Source: Blasia pusilla
Taxonomy: Eukaryota; Marchantiophyta; Marchantiopsida; Blasiales
Reading direction: 5' to 3'
Length of the DNA: 64,000 bases
Assembly: GCA_050084515.1 (NCBI GenBank)
Contig: CM114271.1
Span: 61,256,001 to 61,320,000, forward strand
Part shown: in pieces, positions 34,020 to 44,069 of the stretch
How the letters are laid out: each line of letters starts with the position of its first letter
Position numbering within the stretch: the first letter of the stretch is position 1
Made by a program: the position numbers and the translations under genes
Notes under the pieces: model-generated
Seen by the model: only the letters and a program-made list of their open reading frames with translations
Told to the model about the DNA's origin: nothing
The model's database searches: none

Positions 34020-35560
34020 TTGGTGGTGGTGCGGCATCGGCGTTGGTCATCACGGAGCTGTCGGGTGGTCTGGTTGGGGACCGTGGTGCGGAAAGTGGTG
34101 GTTTCACACGGAGTGGATTTAGGTATCGGCTACCTTTTCTACTTCCGACGGTTGATGAAGAGGAGGACGAGGGTGTTCCAAACACCGAGTCTTCTACGTT
34201 GTTATCGAGTGTTGTAGCTCCATTGATTTGGGACATGGACGGTGGATATGGGGCCATGAAGGGCCCACGACGATACTCGGGTGCAGTGGGTACCATTGAG
34301 TTGGAGGACTTCATGCAGGAGTTTGATACGTGGTGTGATATGCACATGTTGCGGAACGCCACGTTGTTTACACCCTTCTTGGCTTGGAAGGGGTTGTTTC
34401 AACACTTGGAAGGACCACCCATGGATGATTACCATGAGTTTAGGAAGGACCATGTTGCTGAGATTGAGGCATGGAGACAATATTGGTCTCGAGGCTATGT
34501 GTCTATCACCCATGGTGGTATTGGTAGTAGTGCTCCTACTATGCCAGCCAGCCCGACGTTGAGTGGTATGAGTACGAGCCGGAGTGGGGGTACCAGTGGA
34601 GGTACTAGTGGGGGTACTAGTGCCCCACCATCGTTTAGCCCGGTTGTAGAGGTTTTCAAGAGGTTGAAGAAGAACTATCAAGGAGTGAAGACGGAGAAGT
34701 TGAGGAATCTTCAGGACTTTGAGCGAAAGACTGGTGAGAGTCTTCGTGAGGCATACACGCGTATGCGACGCTTGATTTCAGTTACCCAGGGTGTGACTGA
34801 GGATCAGGAAGTCCAATTTTGGTATGGGATCTTGGACAGAGATTTGCGCCGTAGGGTACGTGATGCTACTCTTATGAGTGATGATTCACCCACATTGACC
34901 CATGTGTTTGCTCTATCTGAGAAGATTGAGCTTAACATGGTGAAGGAGAGAGTGGTGACATCCGATTCAAGAGGGATACAACTACTACTTCTCGTGTTCA
35001 GCCGCCCACCTCACAGTCTCATAGTAGTGGTGGTGGTAGTAGTAGTGGGAGTCGTGGGGGGTACACGCGACCTCAGTCAAGTCCTAGAGGGACATTTGTG
35101 CAGAGACCATTGCCTTCATTTGCTGCCCCGCAGCAAGGACAGTCATGTTGGACATGTGGAGGTGATCATGTTAGGAAGTTTTGTCCCCAAGAGGATGGGA
35201 GACGGACTTTGGAGGATGGGCCTCGATCGGCCCCAACTAGTGTGATCATTGCGGGAGACTAGGTCATCCTCGAGAGCGTTGCTTTGATCTTCATCCAGAG
35301 TTGAGATCAGGCCGTGGCCGTGGTGGAGTAGCTCCGAGAGGCCGAGGTGGTAGAGGTGGTAGGGGTGGTAGAGGTGGACCAGTGGTTGGAGAGCCTACGG
35401 TGGCTACCCCTACCACTACGCATGCAGTCGCTATGGCTGCCAGGATTGAGCGGTTGGAGCAGAAGTTGGCTACTATGGTGGTATCCAAAGATAGATTGGT
35501 TCGGGAGCAGGGCTTCCACCTCTTATGGAGGGGATGATCTCTCTTATATGGCGAGAAAAA
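34020..35560 (+). pseudogene. Gag of element B (capsid, two zinc knuckles)
   Basis: The open frame to 35245 carries YSGAVGTIELEDFMQEFDTW, FLAWKGLFQHLEGPPMDDYH, KKNYQGVKTEKLRNLQDFER, TGESLREAYTRMRRLISVTQ and WYGILDRDLRRRVRDATLM. Near 34965 a frame change occurs. In the other frame follow CWTCGGDHVRKFC (short-spaced knuckle, about 35144-35182) and, beyond a stop, CDHCGRLGHPRERC (standard knuckle, about 35242-35283). A Gly-Arg-rich stretch and a short coiled segment (ARIERLEQKLATM) come after. It is co-linear with M2 and A. The indels mean no single intact Gag can be read. Confidence 0.85.
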
Positions 35561-35689
35561 GACAAAGTTGAGGCATTAGCTGCGATTCTACGAGAGGAGC
35601 CACTCGGCGTCGAGCCACGTGGTGCTCTTGTGGAGTTGGACCCACAGAGGGGTGAGGCGGGAGGCGGGCTAGGCTTCCCAGTCATTCTT

Positions 35690-36470
35690 GTTGTCTGAGG
35701 TGCTTAGGACTCCATCCATGGTTCCTACGCAGCCTATTGAGCGGACAAAGTGGGGATCGAGGCATCTACATCGCGTGTAGTAGACACGGATGCAAACATC
35801 AATGCGATGTGCGGATGGCAACCAGTGTTGGGATCCCCATTGTTTTCGCCACGAGCGATGGCTTTAGGAGTTGACTTAGCTCTTGTATTTGAGTTAGCGA
35901 CCACGTTGTGTGAACGTGGGGGTGTATTCTTGCTACACGTGTTGAGGTGGATGAGGGTGTTGCAAAGTGGGAGCGACCCTCTATGTCGGGAGTAGCATTG
36001 AGTACCGGTGCTACTTGGTAGGCGGCGGCGAAGATGGATGCATTACCGGCCCGGCCACCATTGATCGTGAGAGGCTTACACCTGGTGTATGTATGTTGGA
36101 CAACCGGAGTAGGATCTTCCGATTGGTGAGTCCTACAGACAGATGTATAGACCAGATAGAGTCTTGTTAGACTCGGTGCCAAGCCTTTGATGTTGGGAAA
36201 GGCGGCATGTATTGGTTTGGGTATTCGGAGGTCGAGCTTGAGCCTTGCCCATTCCGATTCAAACATCACTTGGAGGAGCCAATGATAGGTCTCAATTCAT
36301 GACGGGGAGAAGTTTTCATGACAGTTGAGACCAGATCATGCGATCGATAGCTCCGGTTGGGAGTATCTCACGGTAGTCACATCACCGAGTCGTATGATGT
36401 ACTAGTTGGAGGAGCGATTGTACCCGATGGGTTTTGGATGGATTATTGGTCGAGACAGCGTCTTATAGAC
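35690..36470 (+). pseudogene. Aspartic protease region of element B
   Basis: Pieces read FELATTLCERGG, then LTPGVCMLDNRSRIFRLVS, then VLLDS followed by a frameshift exactly at the active site. In another frame comes PLMLGKAACIGLGI-like sequence and near 36385 SYDVLVGGAIVPDGFWMDYW. This parallels element A (VLLDSRAQPLMLGKAS ... ESYDIVVGG). The single-base change breaks the Asp-Ser-Gly motif. Confidence 0.7.
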
Positions 36471-36884
36471 CAGGTTGGCAGTCCGGGATGGACGTATGAG
36501 CCAAGTTCTGTGAGATTTATTTCGGGGCTTGACCAGAGGGTCTTCCCCAACAAAGTGTTAGCATCTGTGGCTGGTTTTAGTGGAGTAGTCACTTGGCCAG
36601 GAGACTTTTTGGAGGGTAATGTTTATGCTATGGATTCTCCTGCGCATGAGGAGGAAGAGGAGGTCCCTATTTTTGCAGCAAAGTGGCATCCTCATCGTTG
36701 GATGTGCCACTTTGGAGTTCAGCGGTGCACTACGGCAGAGGCGTCGCCTAGTGCAGAGGCTTGGTGTGAGGTGTTATACCTCGGGAGGAAGAGGAGGCCC
36801 CACGGTGGACTCCTACCGGCCCGGCTTGATTAGGTTATCCCTTTGGATACTACACCCATTGTATGGCAAAGTATCCGCCGGAGG
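36470..36884 (+). other. Linker between protease and methyltransferase of element B
   Basis: The frame 36357-36833 continues past the protease through GLDQRVFPNKVLASVAGF and an acidic run (HEEEEEVPIF) without a motif I can name. Element A has a matching linker of similar length (4855-4540) ending PLDSTLIVW, like PLDTTPIVW here. No regulatory domain such as PWWP or ADD is evident, but frame breaks make this uncertain. Confidence 0.5.
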
Positions 36885-37840
36885 GCATTTGTGTGTTAGA
36901 TCTCTTTGGTGGGATTAGCACTGGTTTGGTGCAGATGTTGCAGCCGATATTCTGTCTTGGAGATACGTGTATGTGGAGCGAGATGAGACGGCCCGAGAGA
37001 TCTCATCCCGACATATTGGTCGATTGATGCGGAGGTATCCTGAGTTGTTGCCGCCATCGGCTATTCGTGGGTACCAGCGTGCTTTACCATCACACATTGC
37101 ATTGTTGAGCGCAGGACCTTGAGAGAATTGGTCCTGTGGATTTGGTGATTCTTTGGATGGCCATGTCGGGTCATACACGTCTTTGGTCGGGTGAGGGATT
37201 ACATGACCCTAGGTCTCGATTGTTTTGGGAGATGTTACGGGTGTTACGACATCTTGAGTTCATCGAGCATGTGCTCTAGCTTACATTCGGAGAGAATGTT
37301 CCATTGTTGGGTGACACTCGGACCGGATGATGGCGAGTGTTCATGAGGTGCGCTCTTGGATTGGACCAGCGGTGTTGTTGGATGGCGTGAGTTGGCTCGC
37401 GTGCACATCGCCCACGCTTGTGGTGGACAAACTTGTTGCCTAGGGAGGTTCTACGTCGAGCATATGATGTCTGGCCAGGATCCTCGCCTTACAAAGTGGA
37501 TAGTATCTTGAATCTTGGCGACTTTCCCAAGTGGTGAGGGTTATTGATCGGTCACCCATGGCGGTGGTGAACCGTGTGTGGGCCGACCTAGGATGGCACT
37601 ACCCACATTTGTGAGTTTTCCCTCGTCACATGCCTACGAGGAAGGTGGTCCGGGGCTTGTATGGGATTCTCATGTGCGGCGGTTGGTGGAGCCTAACGCT
37701 GATGAGAGAGAGCGTGCGATGGGATTTACTTGGTGTAACGGCGGTTGCTTCTATTTTCGAGGCTTCACGACGTCATGTGTTGGGTCGGGCCATGGACCTG
37801 AATTGTTTGACTTGGATTTTGAGTCTTGGTGTGGCGAGCG
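36885..37840 (+). pseudogene. DNMT3-like DNA cytosine-5 methyltransferase domain of element B
   Basis: Motif I reads CVLDLFGGISTGL. After a frame change come YVYVERDETAREISSRHIG, SAIRGYQRALPSHIALL, then IGPVDLVI. The catalytic GWPC is present in another frame at about 37155-37166 (two nearby compensating indels remove it from the flanking frame). Then follow SGEGLHDPRSRLFWEMLRVL, ENVPLLGDTR (about 37295-37320), VGSRAHRPRLWWTNLLP, LVEPNADERERAMGFT, and motif X as RRHVLGRAMDLNCLTWIL. The whole domain, from cofactor-binding loop to motif X, spans about 310 codons, about right for a complete catalytic domain. LGRA and AHRPRLWWTNL resemble the DNMT3 family. The role would be to methylate element or target DNA, which is inference. 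Confidence 0.88.
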
Positions 37841-37899
37841 GCGTCGACTTCGGACTATGTCGTGGGTCTTCCACCCCTTGTAATGAGCTTGATGGCTAT

Positions 37900-39130
37900 C
37901 GGGGCCGGTAGAGGCATCGGTGGGGCAAGGAGAGTAGTATTTTGCATCCTTGGAGTAGATGGGATGTAATGGTGGGCATGTGGAGTTGGTTGCTCATGCT
38001 AGTGGAGGAGTTATTTGCTCGGATGATGGTGTAGCTAAGGGTGTACCATCTTGTGAGGGGTTTGAAAGACCAATGGCATCGTCCTCTCCCTCTAGTGTGC
38101 CGTGGAGGAGACTTGGGAGCCATTACTTGGGCCCAAGCTACAGGAGGTGAGAAACGACGCTGACACAATTCCTACGTGCTTATAGGAGTTGTTTTGCCTT
38201 TAGCATGAAGGAGTTGGGTTCTCTGGTTGGACCCGGTATACGGATTGATTTGGCTAGTGATACGCCAATCTTCCGTCGTCCCTACCGATATAGTGATATG
38301 GAGAGGGACTTGATTGAGTAGGACGTTGGACCTTTTGGAGGCTGGATTAGTGGAGTTGTCGCATGGAGAGTATGCATCGCCCACCGTCATGCTCGCTAAA
38401 AAGGATATGCATGGCAACTACACGGATAGGCGGATGTGTGGAGATTACCATCCTATCAATCGGCAAACCAAGGCCGATAGGTATGCCATGCCTACACCGA
38501 GGAGATCTTTGATGTGGTGGGACAGCAAAGATTTTCAGTACTTTGATCTTCGGCAGATACCATCAATTGCCGATTCGGGAGAGTGACAAGGCCAAGACAA
38601 AGCATTTTGGGGTGTCAACTCTCATGGCAAGGATTGTTTGTACCAGTGGAAATTCTTACCCTTTGGGTTGAAGAATGCACACTGCCGAGTTTCAAAGAGT
38701 GATGGACGGGATCCTAGCGGGGTTGGATTTTGTTCGGTGTTACATTGATGATATCTTGGTGTTCAAGAACACGGTGGAGGAGCATCGATACATTTGCAGA
38801 TGGTGTTTGAGCGGTTGAAAGCTCATGGTCTACGTTGCATCCAGGAAAGTGTAAGTTCTTCCATGAGGATGTTGAGTACTTGGGTCATGTGATCTATCCG
38901 GTGGTTTGGGAGTTCAGCAAGCAAAGGTGGAGGCTATTGCACTTATTCCGTCCGATAGATGTGAGTAGAGTTCGAGCATTCATGGGATTGGCGAACTACT
39001 ATCGGAGGTATGTGAAGGGATTTAGTGCTATGGCAAAGCCTTTGAACCAATTGCTGAAATCAGATCAAGAGTGGCACTGGGAGATGATCAGAGAGAGCTT
39101 TTGTGGAGCTTAAGGCCCAGTTGGTGGCGG
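37900..39130 (+). pseudogene. Reverse transcriptase of element B
   Basis: The region reads YRSCFAFSMKELGSLVGPGI, TPIFRRPYRYSDMERDL, AGLVELSHGEYASPTVMLAK, DYHPINRQTKADRYAMPTP, then FLPFGLKNA and, with the catalytic box at 38741-38752, CYIDDILVF. The connection region (KFFHEDVEYLGHVIYP; DVSRVRAFMGLANYYRRYVK) follows. Homology with RT of element A holds throughout. Several single-base indels and an amber stop break the frame. Confidence 0.88.
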
Positions 39131-39640
39131 CGCCTATCTTGAGGAGACCTATCGAGGGCGCCCATTTCGATTACACACCGATTGGAGTAGGTTGGGACTT
39201 GGAGCGGTGTTGACACAACATGATGATGAGCACATGGAGTTTGTGGTGGCCTATGCAAGTCGTTCAATAATGCAAAGCGGAATCGCGCTATAGTTCATAT
39301 GAGGGAGAGTGCTTGGCAAGAGTGTGGGTATGGGCACACTTTAGGTGTTACTTGTTTGGCACACGTTTACCCTTGTTCCGATCACCGGCCGCTCAAGTGG
39401 TTGATGGAGTCGGACAAGCTTACACGGGGGAAGCTTGCACGGTGGGCTCTTATCTTACAGAGTATGACTTCCGGGTGGTACATAGACCTGGAGTTGCCAA
39501 CCTTGATCTTTGATGGGTTGAGTAGGAACCCATGTACTAGCCAAGAGGATACAACGGGGCTAGATGGCATGGCGAGGTTGATGAGGAGATGGTGCCAGGT
39601 TGGGATGCATCCGCCTTTTATGTTGGTTAGGGGTGGACTC
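39131..39640 (+). pseudogene. RNase H of element B
   Basis: Fragments include APILRRPIEGAHF, FVVAYASRS, RESAWQECG, then DHRPLKWLMESDKLTRGKLA, the last a typical substrate-contact region of retrotransposon RNase H. In a second frame follow LTEYDFRVVHRPGVANLD, and in a third DGLSRNPC. Frameshifts separate all three. Confidence 0.8.
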
Positions 39641-39929
39641 TAGTATGGAGGACCACATAATATCTTACTCTAGTGAGAGGGTAGATGGCCACCTTCAGAT
39701 CCTAAGGTTGGAGATGGTGGCGGATCAACGTGATATTCATGATGATGCGTTGGTGTTGGAGTTCCTACGGACCAAAAGAGGGTGCCAGGCATAGTGAGTG
39801 CCAAGGAGCGAGACCGTGTTCTTCAACGTGCTAAGAGGTATCGATTGAGGGAACACATATTCTCCGCGTGTGGGAGGATGGTAGAGTACGAGTAGTGCCA
39901 CATTTGGCTCAGAGAGAGCGCAGCGACAT

Positions 39930-41303
39930 GCCCATGAGGAGTTGGGACATTTTGGGGTAAAGCGTACGTATAGCTTACTCCTTGGCCAATATTGGTGGCG
40001 TGGCATGCATACTCAGGTGCAACAGTTGGTGTCACGTTGTATGGTTTGTGACCGGGTGAGGGGATCATTTAATGCCCCTACACCACAATTACACCCCTTG
40101 CCTATTATGGGGTTGGGTTACCGTTGGAGTGTGGACTTTTGCGGGACCGTTATCGTTGGATATGCACGACATCATCGATATGTGTTGGTGATGGTGGAGC
40201 ACTTCTCCAAGTGGATTGAGTTGGTGGCATTACCGGACAAGGCAAGTGAGGGAACGGCATATGCGTTTCTGGATAGAGTGCTTAGTCATTTTGGTGCACC
40301 AGTTGAAGTGTTGACTGACCAGGGTACAGAGTTTCAGGATGAGTTTCAGGTCTTGTGTGACAAGGCGTTGATTGATCATCGGACCACGTCTCGAGATCAT
40401 CCAGAGGCGGATGGTTTGGCTGAGCGTGTGGTTCAGACGGTGAAGAGGGCATTACGCAAGTATGGCCTACAGAAGGGGCATCTTGGAGATTGGGATATTC
40501 AGTTGCCATGGTTAGCCATGGGGTATAGGTTCAGTCGCCAAGCATCCTTGGCTTCCTTCTCACCTTATTTTCTGTTATACGGCCGAGATCCAGACTTGCC
40601 AATAGCAATTCATCGGGAGTCTAGTGAGGTGGTGATTCTTGATGACCCAGAGATGTGGATGAGGGTGTGTTCTCAGCGGGCGGAGCTCTTTCGGAGAGTT
40701 ATGCCAACAGCCTTTGAGAATCTTGCCATTGCTCAACACAGGGATACGTTGCGGTATGCAACCATTCGGGGTGGAGGTTATCAACCATCGATTCGTAGGT
40801 TCCATGTGGGGGACTATGTCTATTTGCAGCAGATTGCCCCGACAACGTTGGATGTGACGGCAGGCCGCACTATTTTACGAGTGCGTGAGGTGTTAGCTTC
40901 TGGAGTTCTCGTGTTGGAGGGTCGTGATGGAGTTGTTTGGAAGGACCATGTGCGTAATTGTGCGCCATGTCATCTTCCGAATGTGGATGGTCCTTTGGGT
41001 TATGCAACTTCTTCCCAGGTTCCCAGGTTCCCATGCCCCATCCGTATCTTTCCATCTCTGACATTTCTTACTTCGTCCTCGAAGCTTGTTTTCCAAGACT
41101 ACGGATCTGTCGCCAACCTGGAAGGCACACCATTCTTCCTTCCAATTGCACAACCCTTCGTCCATCAATGAAGTAAGACAAATGGACCATGGCGTGGAGT
41201 GATTCCCTTCTTTCCTGAAAGGATTTTTTCCCATACTTCTCTCTGTTTGAACGAACAACATCTCTCGGCGTATATTGGCAACACAATTGTCCATAACAAT
41301 TGA
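39930..41303 (+). pseudogene. Integrase of element B
   Basis: The frame from 39942 is open for 409 codons. It begins in the zinc-binding HHCC region (GHFGVKRTYSLL; CMVCDRVRGSF). The DDE core follows, with Asp in WSVDFCG (about 40128), Asp in VLTDQGTEF (about 40314) and Glu in HPEADGLAERVVQTVKRAL (about 40401). After this come LGDWDIQLPWLAMGYRFSRQ, YFLLYGRDPDLP, and a C-terminal domain with FHVGDYVYLQQIAPTTLDV and KDHVRNCAPCHLPNVDG. The catalytic triad looks intact. The last 60 or so residues come from the unrelated stretch at 41000-41303, so the original junction with the PHD finger is disrupted. Confidence 0.9.
41000..41303. other. About 300-bp insertion between integrase and PHD finger of element B
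   Basis: In element A, CHLPN of the integrase is followed within about 20 codons by the PHD cysteines. In B about 300 bases of unrelated sequence intervene. GTTATG (40999-41004) and CATAAC (41292-41297) at its edges are a weak inverted repeat. The minus strand is open across it (WCAFQVGDRSVVLENKL in the middle) but I recognise no family. It may be a small non-autonomous insertion. Confidence 0.55.
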
Positions 41304-41306
41304 GGT

Positions 41307-41445
41307 GCATGTTGTGTGGGTCTGCTGGTAACGCAGCCCGTATGTTGGTGTGTGATCGGTGTTCTAGGGGTTGGCACATGATGTGTTTGACTCCACGTTT
41401 GGATGTTGTTCCTACTGGAAGGTGGGTTTGTCCTCGATGTACTTA
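41307..41445 (+). pseudogene. PHD finger at the C-terminus of element B polyprotein
   Basis: The frame reads RCMLCGSAGNAARML, then VCDRCSRGWHMMCLTPRLDV, then GRWVCPRC and a stop after Thr. The spacing is Cys-X2-Cys-X11-Cys-X2-Cys-X4-His-X2-Cys-X14-Cys-X2-Cys, the C4HC3 pattern of PHD fingers, with the conserved Trp two residues before the last Cys pair. All eight zinc ligands are intact. PHD fingers bind histone H3 tails. It occupies the position of the chromodomain in chromoviruses. The flanking insertion separates it from the integrase frame in this copy. Confidence 0.85.
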
Positions 41446-41609
41446 AGAGAGGTAGATGACTTGATCTTTGCATGATATGGATTACAGATGTGCGACTAAC
41501 GATGGGGCAACCTAGCACCCGGCATTCTGATTCGGGCACCCAAGAAGGTGTATAGCATGTAGTAGATGTATAGGGCTACCTGGGAGTTAGAGGGACCTAA
41601 CCGCCAGTT

Positions 41610-41620
41610 AGGGGGGCGAG
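41610..41620 (+). other. Polypurine tract of element B
   Basis: AGGGGGGCGAG directly precedes TTGTGGTACAC. Element A has GGGGGCGATT and M2 GGGGAGGT at the same place. In ordinary LTR elements this tract adjoins the start of the 3' LTR. Here it adjoins B1, not A2. Confidence 0.75.
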
Positions 41621-41621
41621 T

Positions 41622-41722
41622 TGTGGTACACTTGCGTTTGTGGATACTCTCGTCTATGTTATGTATGTATGGGCATATGGTATGTCGATGTATGTTGTAT
41701 GACGATGTGGATTCGCACGACA
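41622..41722 (+). repeat. B1 repeat of element B
   Basis: It starts TGTGGTACACTTGCG and ends TTCGCACGACA, about 101 bases. It matches 42096-42199 except for one substitution and a 3-base length difference. It is followed by TTT (41723-41725) and then A2. Confidence 0.9.
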
Positions 41723-41725
41723 TTT

Positions 41726-42093
41726 TGTCATGACCATACGGATTATGTCGAGAGTATGGTGTCTTTGGTAGAGGCCATTCCTTATGTAGGACCGTAGTGG
41801 CTTGGTAGAGATGCGGTTCCATACATAGGGTTGGGGTTTCTCACTTGGGGTGACTTTCCCAAAGTAGGGCCCGCTCTTAGGTTGGAGGATATAAGGTGGC
41901 TTGCCCTCAAAGAACAGTCAGTTCTTTGAGTTGAGCCTGTTGCGTTGGGAGTTAGCCTTGGTAGTGAATAGAGCTCTTGGCTATGGTGTTTCCCACAAGC
42001 TTCGTCCTAGATTCTCCCATCGTGGAGTGGGTTTGGCTCGATTGTATGTGATTGTAAACGTGTTTTATGACAGTAGGTCTTTCACGGATTTCA
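41726..42093 (+). repeat. A2 repeat of element B
   Basis: It is the second copy of the sequence at 32136-32501, starting TGTCATGACC and ending GGATTTCA, and also holds the TATA-like box and hairpin. It sits between B1 and B2. Confidence 0.9.
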
Positions 42094-42095
42094 GT

Positions 42096-42199
42096 TGTGG
42101 TACACTTGCGTTTGTGGATACTCTCGTCTATGTTATGTATGTATGGGCGTATGGTATGTCAGCGATGTATGTTGTATGACGATGTGGATTCGCACGACA
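42096..42199 (+). repeat. B2 repeat of element B
   Basis: It is the second copy of B1, joined to A2 by two or three bases, ending CGCACGACA directly at the target duplication GATG. This GACA end mirrors the TGTC start of A1 at 32136. Confidence 0.9.
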
Positions 42200-43950
42200 G
42201 ATGACATACCCGGCCTCACGCACACTCAACACTCGTGCTCACCATGAGCGTCCCAACTGACTCACCTAACCTAGCGACACTCTCTCGGGTCATACATGCG
42301 AGCCGTACTTGGCAACCTCCGTATATCCACCAACATACTACACAGGAACAGAATCTACACTCGTCACCATCATTGCAGCCACCTAGCACCAGCTACTACC
42401 CGATACCCAACACTCTCAATCACACACGACAAGTACGGGAAAAGGGACTTGAATGGGTAAGTTGATCACGCCCTCCAACCTGCTGCACCATCAACATGCA
42501 CTCCTCCACGTGATACGGAAACCTCTACAACACGACACTCTCCTCGACCAACACCTCAAACCTCCCGTCGACATGAACCCATGCGCCTCCATCAATAACA
42601 TCCCATCGCAAACCCTCGACAGGGATCACACATCTCAACCTCAACCATGTAACTCTCCTCAAACCACATCGTGGCTCTTACCATGTACTCTGCCCCAACC
42701 TCGATTGGTTGACTCCAACCTGGTAGCCTGGCCACCATGTCGACCCTATCATGTCCAGTCCGACCCAGCTACCGCATTTGTCCAATCTTACACGCTCCTT
42801 CCTCCACACGTGGCTACTCTTGTGGGCGCGGCTACTTCCCGGACCTGCTCCAATGTACACCACATCCTTGCGCACTTAGCCCTTGACTCTTCTCGACCTC
42901 GTGCCAAGCACGCCTCTCCCTTTCAGACTGAACACGGTCCTCCTCCAAACCTAGCTCTCCGCAGCTACCATTTGTGGCCCTTATCCACCTTTGCACGAGT
43001 CCCTTTGGAGGGCTCTCCCTCCCTTCACTCCCGCTGAAAGCCCGCGGCCCTATGAGATCGGGCCTTGTTCTCTCCCCCTTTGTACGCACCCTCTTTCCTG
43101 ATTTTTAGGAGCCATCATGGCTGCCCCTTAGGTAGGCCGTACTTGGTAGGTACGAAGGTACATGCCCTAGACCCTTGGAGCCTTAATGGATCTTCCTTCC
43201 CCCTACCTTGGAGTTCTGGGCCCACGGCCCTATGAAGTCCGCGTAGCCCTCGTAACTCCTCTAGGCACGGCTCCCTACGGAGCCGCGGCCCCCTTCCTTC
43301 GTAGCAACTTCCGTCCTAGGCTTGCACATATGCGTCCCTCTGCACACTGTTCAGGCACATTGCCCTATGCAGATGCCCGGCTCCCGCACTATAATGCACC
43401 TCTTCCTCTCCGTGGCCTTTCTTAGCCCTACTTCCACCTCCCTTTCTTGACACAGCGCGGCTCCCTATGGAGTTGTGCCACACCTTCTTCAGCTTCCCAC
43501 ATGCTTCTCCACTCATGGCAATCACGCCTCTGCCTCTCTCACCTCTGCGGCTACTAGAGATCCATGTGGCCCTTATGGCCTCGTTCTACACATGGTCATC
43601 TGCATGCTCACTCAACTACTTAGCTCTATGGCCGTCCGATCTAGATCTAACCTAGTTGCACCCGCCCTCAACTAGTTTGGCCTTCTTTACTTGATAGCCC
43701 CCCGACGGCTGCAAGCCCTCAAGCTGCTTTTCTTCTCTCTCTCGACACCCTCACTCGCGTACACCCGACGCCCCACTCAGTACTACATTCTTCCACTGTC
43801 CCCAATCCCTGTGCACCAAAAAAATCTGAGAAAAATGGACAGTGCTTCCGCCCACGGCCTTCCGAACAAAAAAATGACAAATATGACACCAACCAACGTC
43901 TCCACGGGCTCCCGACCAAGGCAACTCGCTTGCCTACTTGCAAACAACGA
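42200..43950 (-). other. Leader of element M2
   Basis: It starts with the right GATG copy (42200-42203) and runs to the 5' repeat of M2. The plus-strand frame 42453-43037 (194 codons) is Pro/His/Thr-rich, lies antisense to the leader and lacks a family motif, so I do not call it. GGCCCTATGAG/GGCTCCCTACGGAG-type inverted motifs recur between 43.0 and 43.5 kb, suggesting RNA structure. Bases 43700-44070 recur, inverted, at 10180-10560. Confidence 0.5.
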
Positions 43951-44069
43951 ATTCCCACCAGCCCCTTGACATCTTTCTCATGTAAAAGTAAAGAGTAGTA
44001 AAAACGGCACATCCAGCCTAAAACTCCACTCCTCAATCTACATCGGCATATCGAGCCTCGTCCATCTTG

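Larger units (their letters stand above)
32136..42199 (+). mobile_element. Element B: full-length Ty3 element with methyltransferase, PHD and split direct repeats
   Basis: Order on the plus strand: A1 repeat (32136-32501), leader, gag (about 34.02-35.56 kb), protease (to about 36.43 kb), methyltransferase (36.89-37.84 kb), RT (38.15-38.9 kb), RNase H (39.15-39.55 kb), integrase (39.93-41.0 kb), PHD finger (41.31-41.45 kb), polypurine tract (41610-41620), B1 (41622-41722), ttt, A2 (41726-42093), B2 (42096-42199). A1/A2 and B1/B2 differ at only a few per cent of positions by eye, so the insertion is fairly young. Even so, the coding region carries many single-base indels. It lies inside M2, which lies inside the Helitron. 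Confidence 0.9.

Noticed and set aside
32136-42199. Element B as a DIRS/PAT-type tyrosine-recombinase retrotransposon
   Set aside because: The split repeats suggested it, but the integrase is a zinc-binding DDE type, RT and RNase H are Ty3-like, and a 4-bp target duplication is present.
42453-43037. 194-codon plus-strand ORF
   Set aside because: It lies antisense in the leader of M2, is Pro/His-rich, and has no counterpart with conserved coding in elements A or B.
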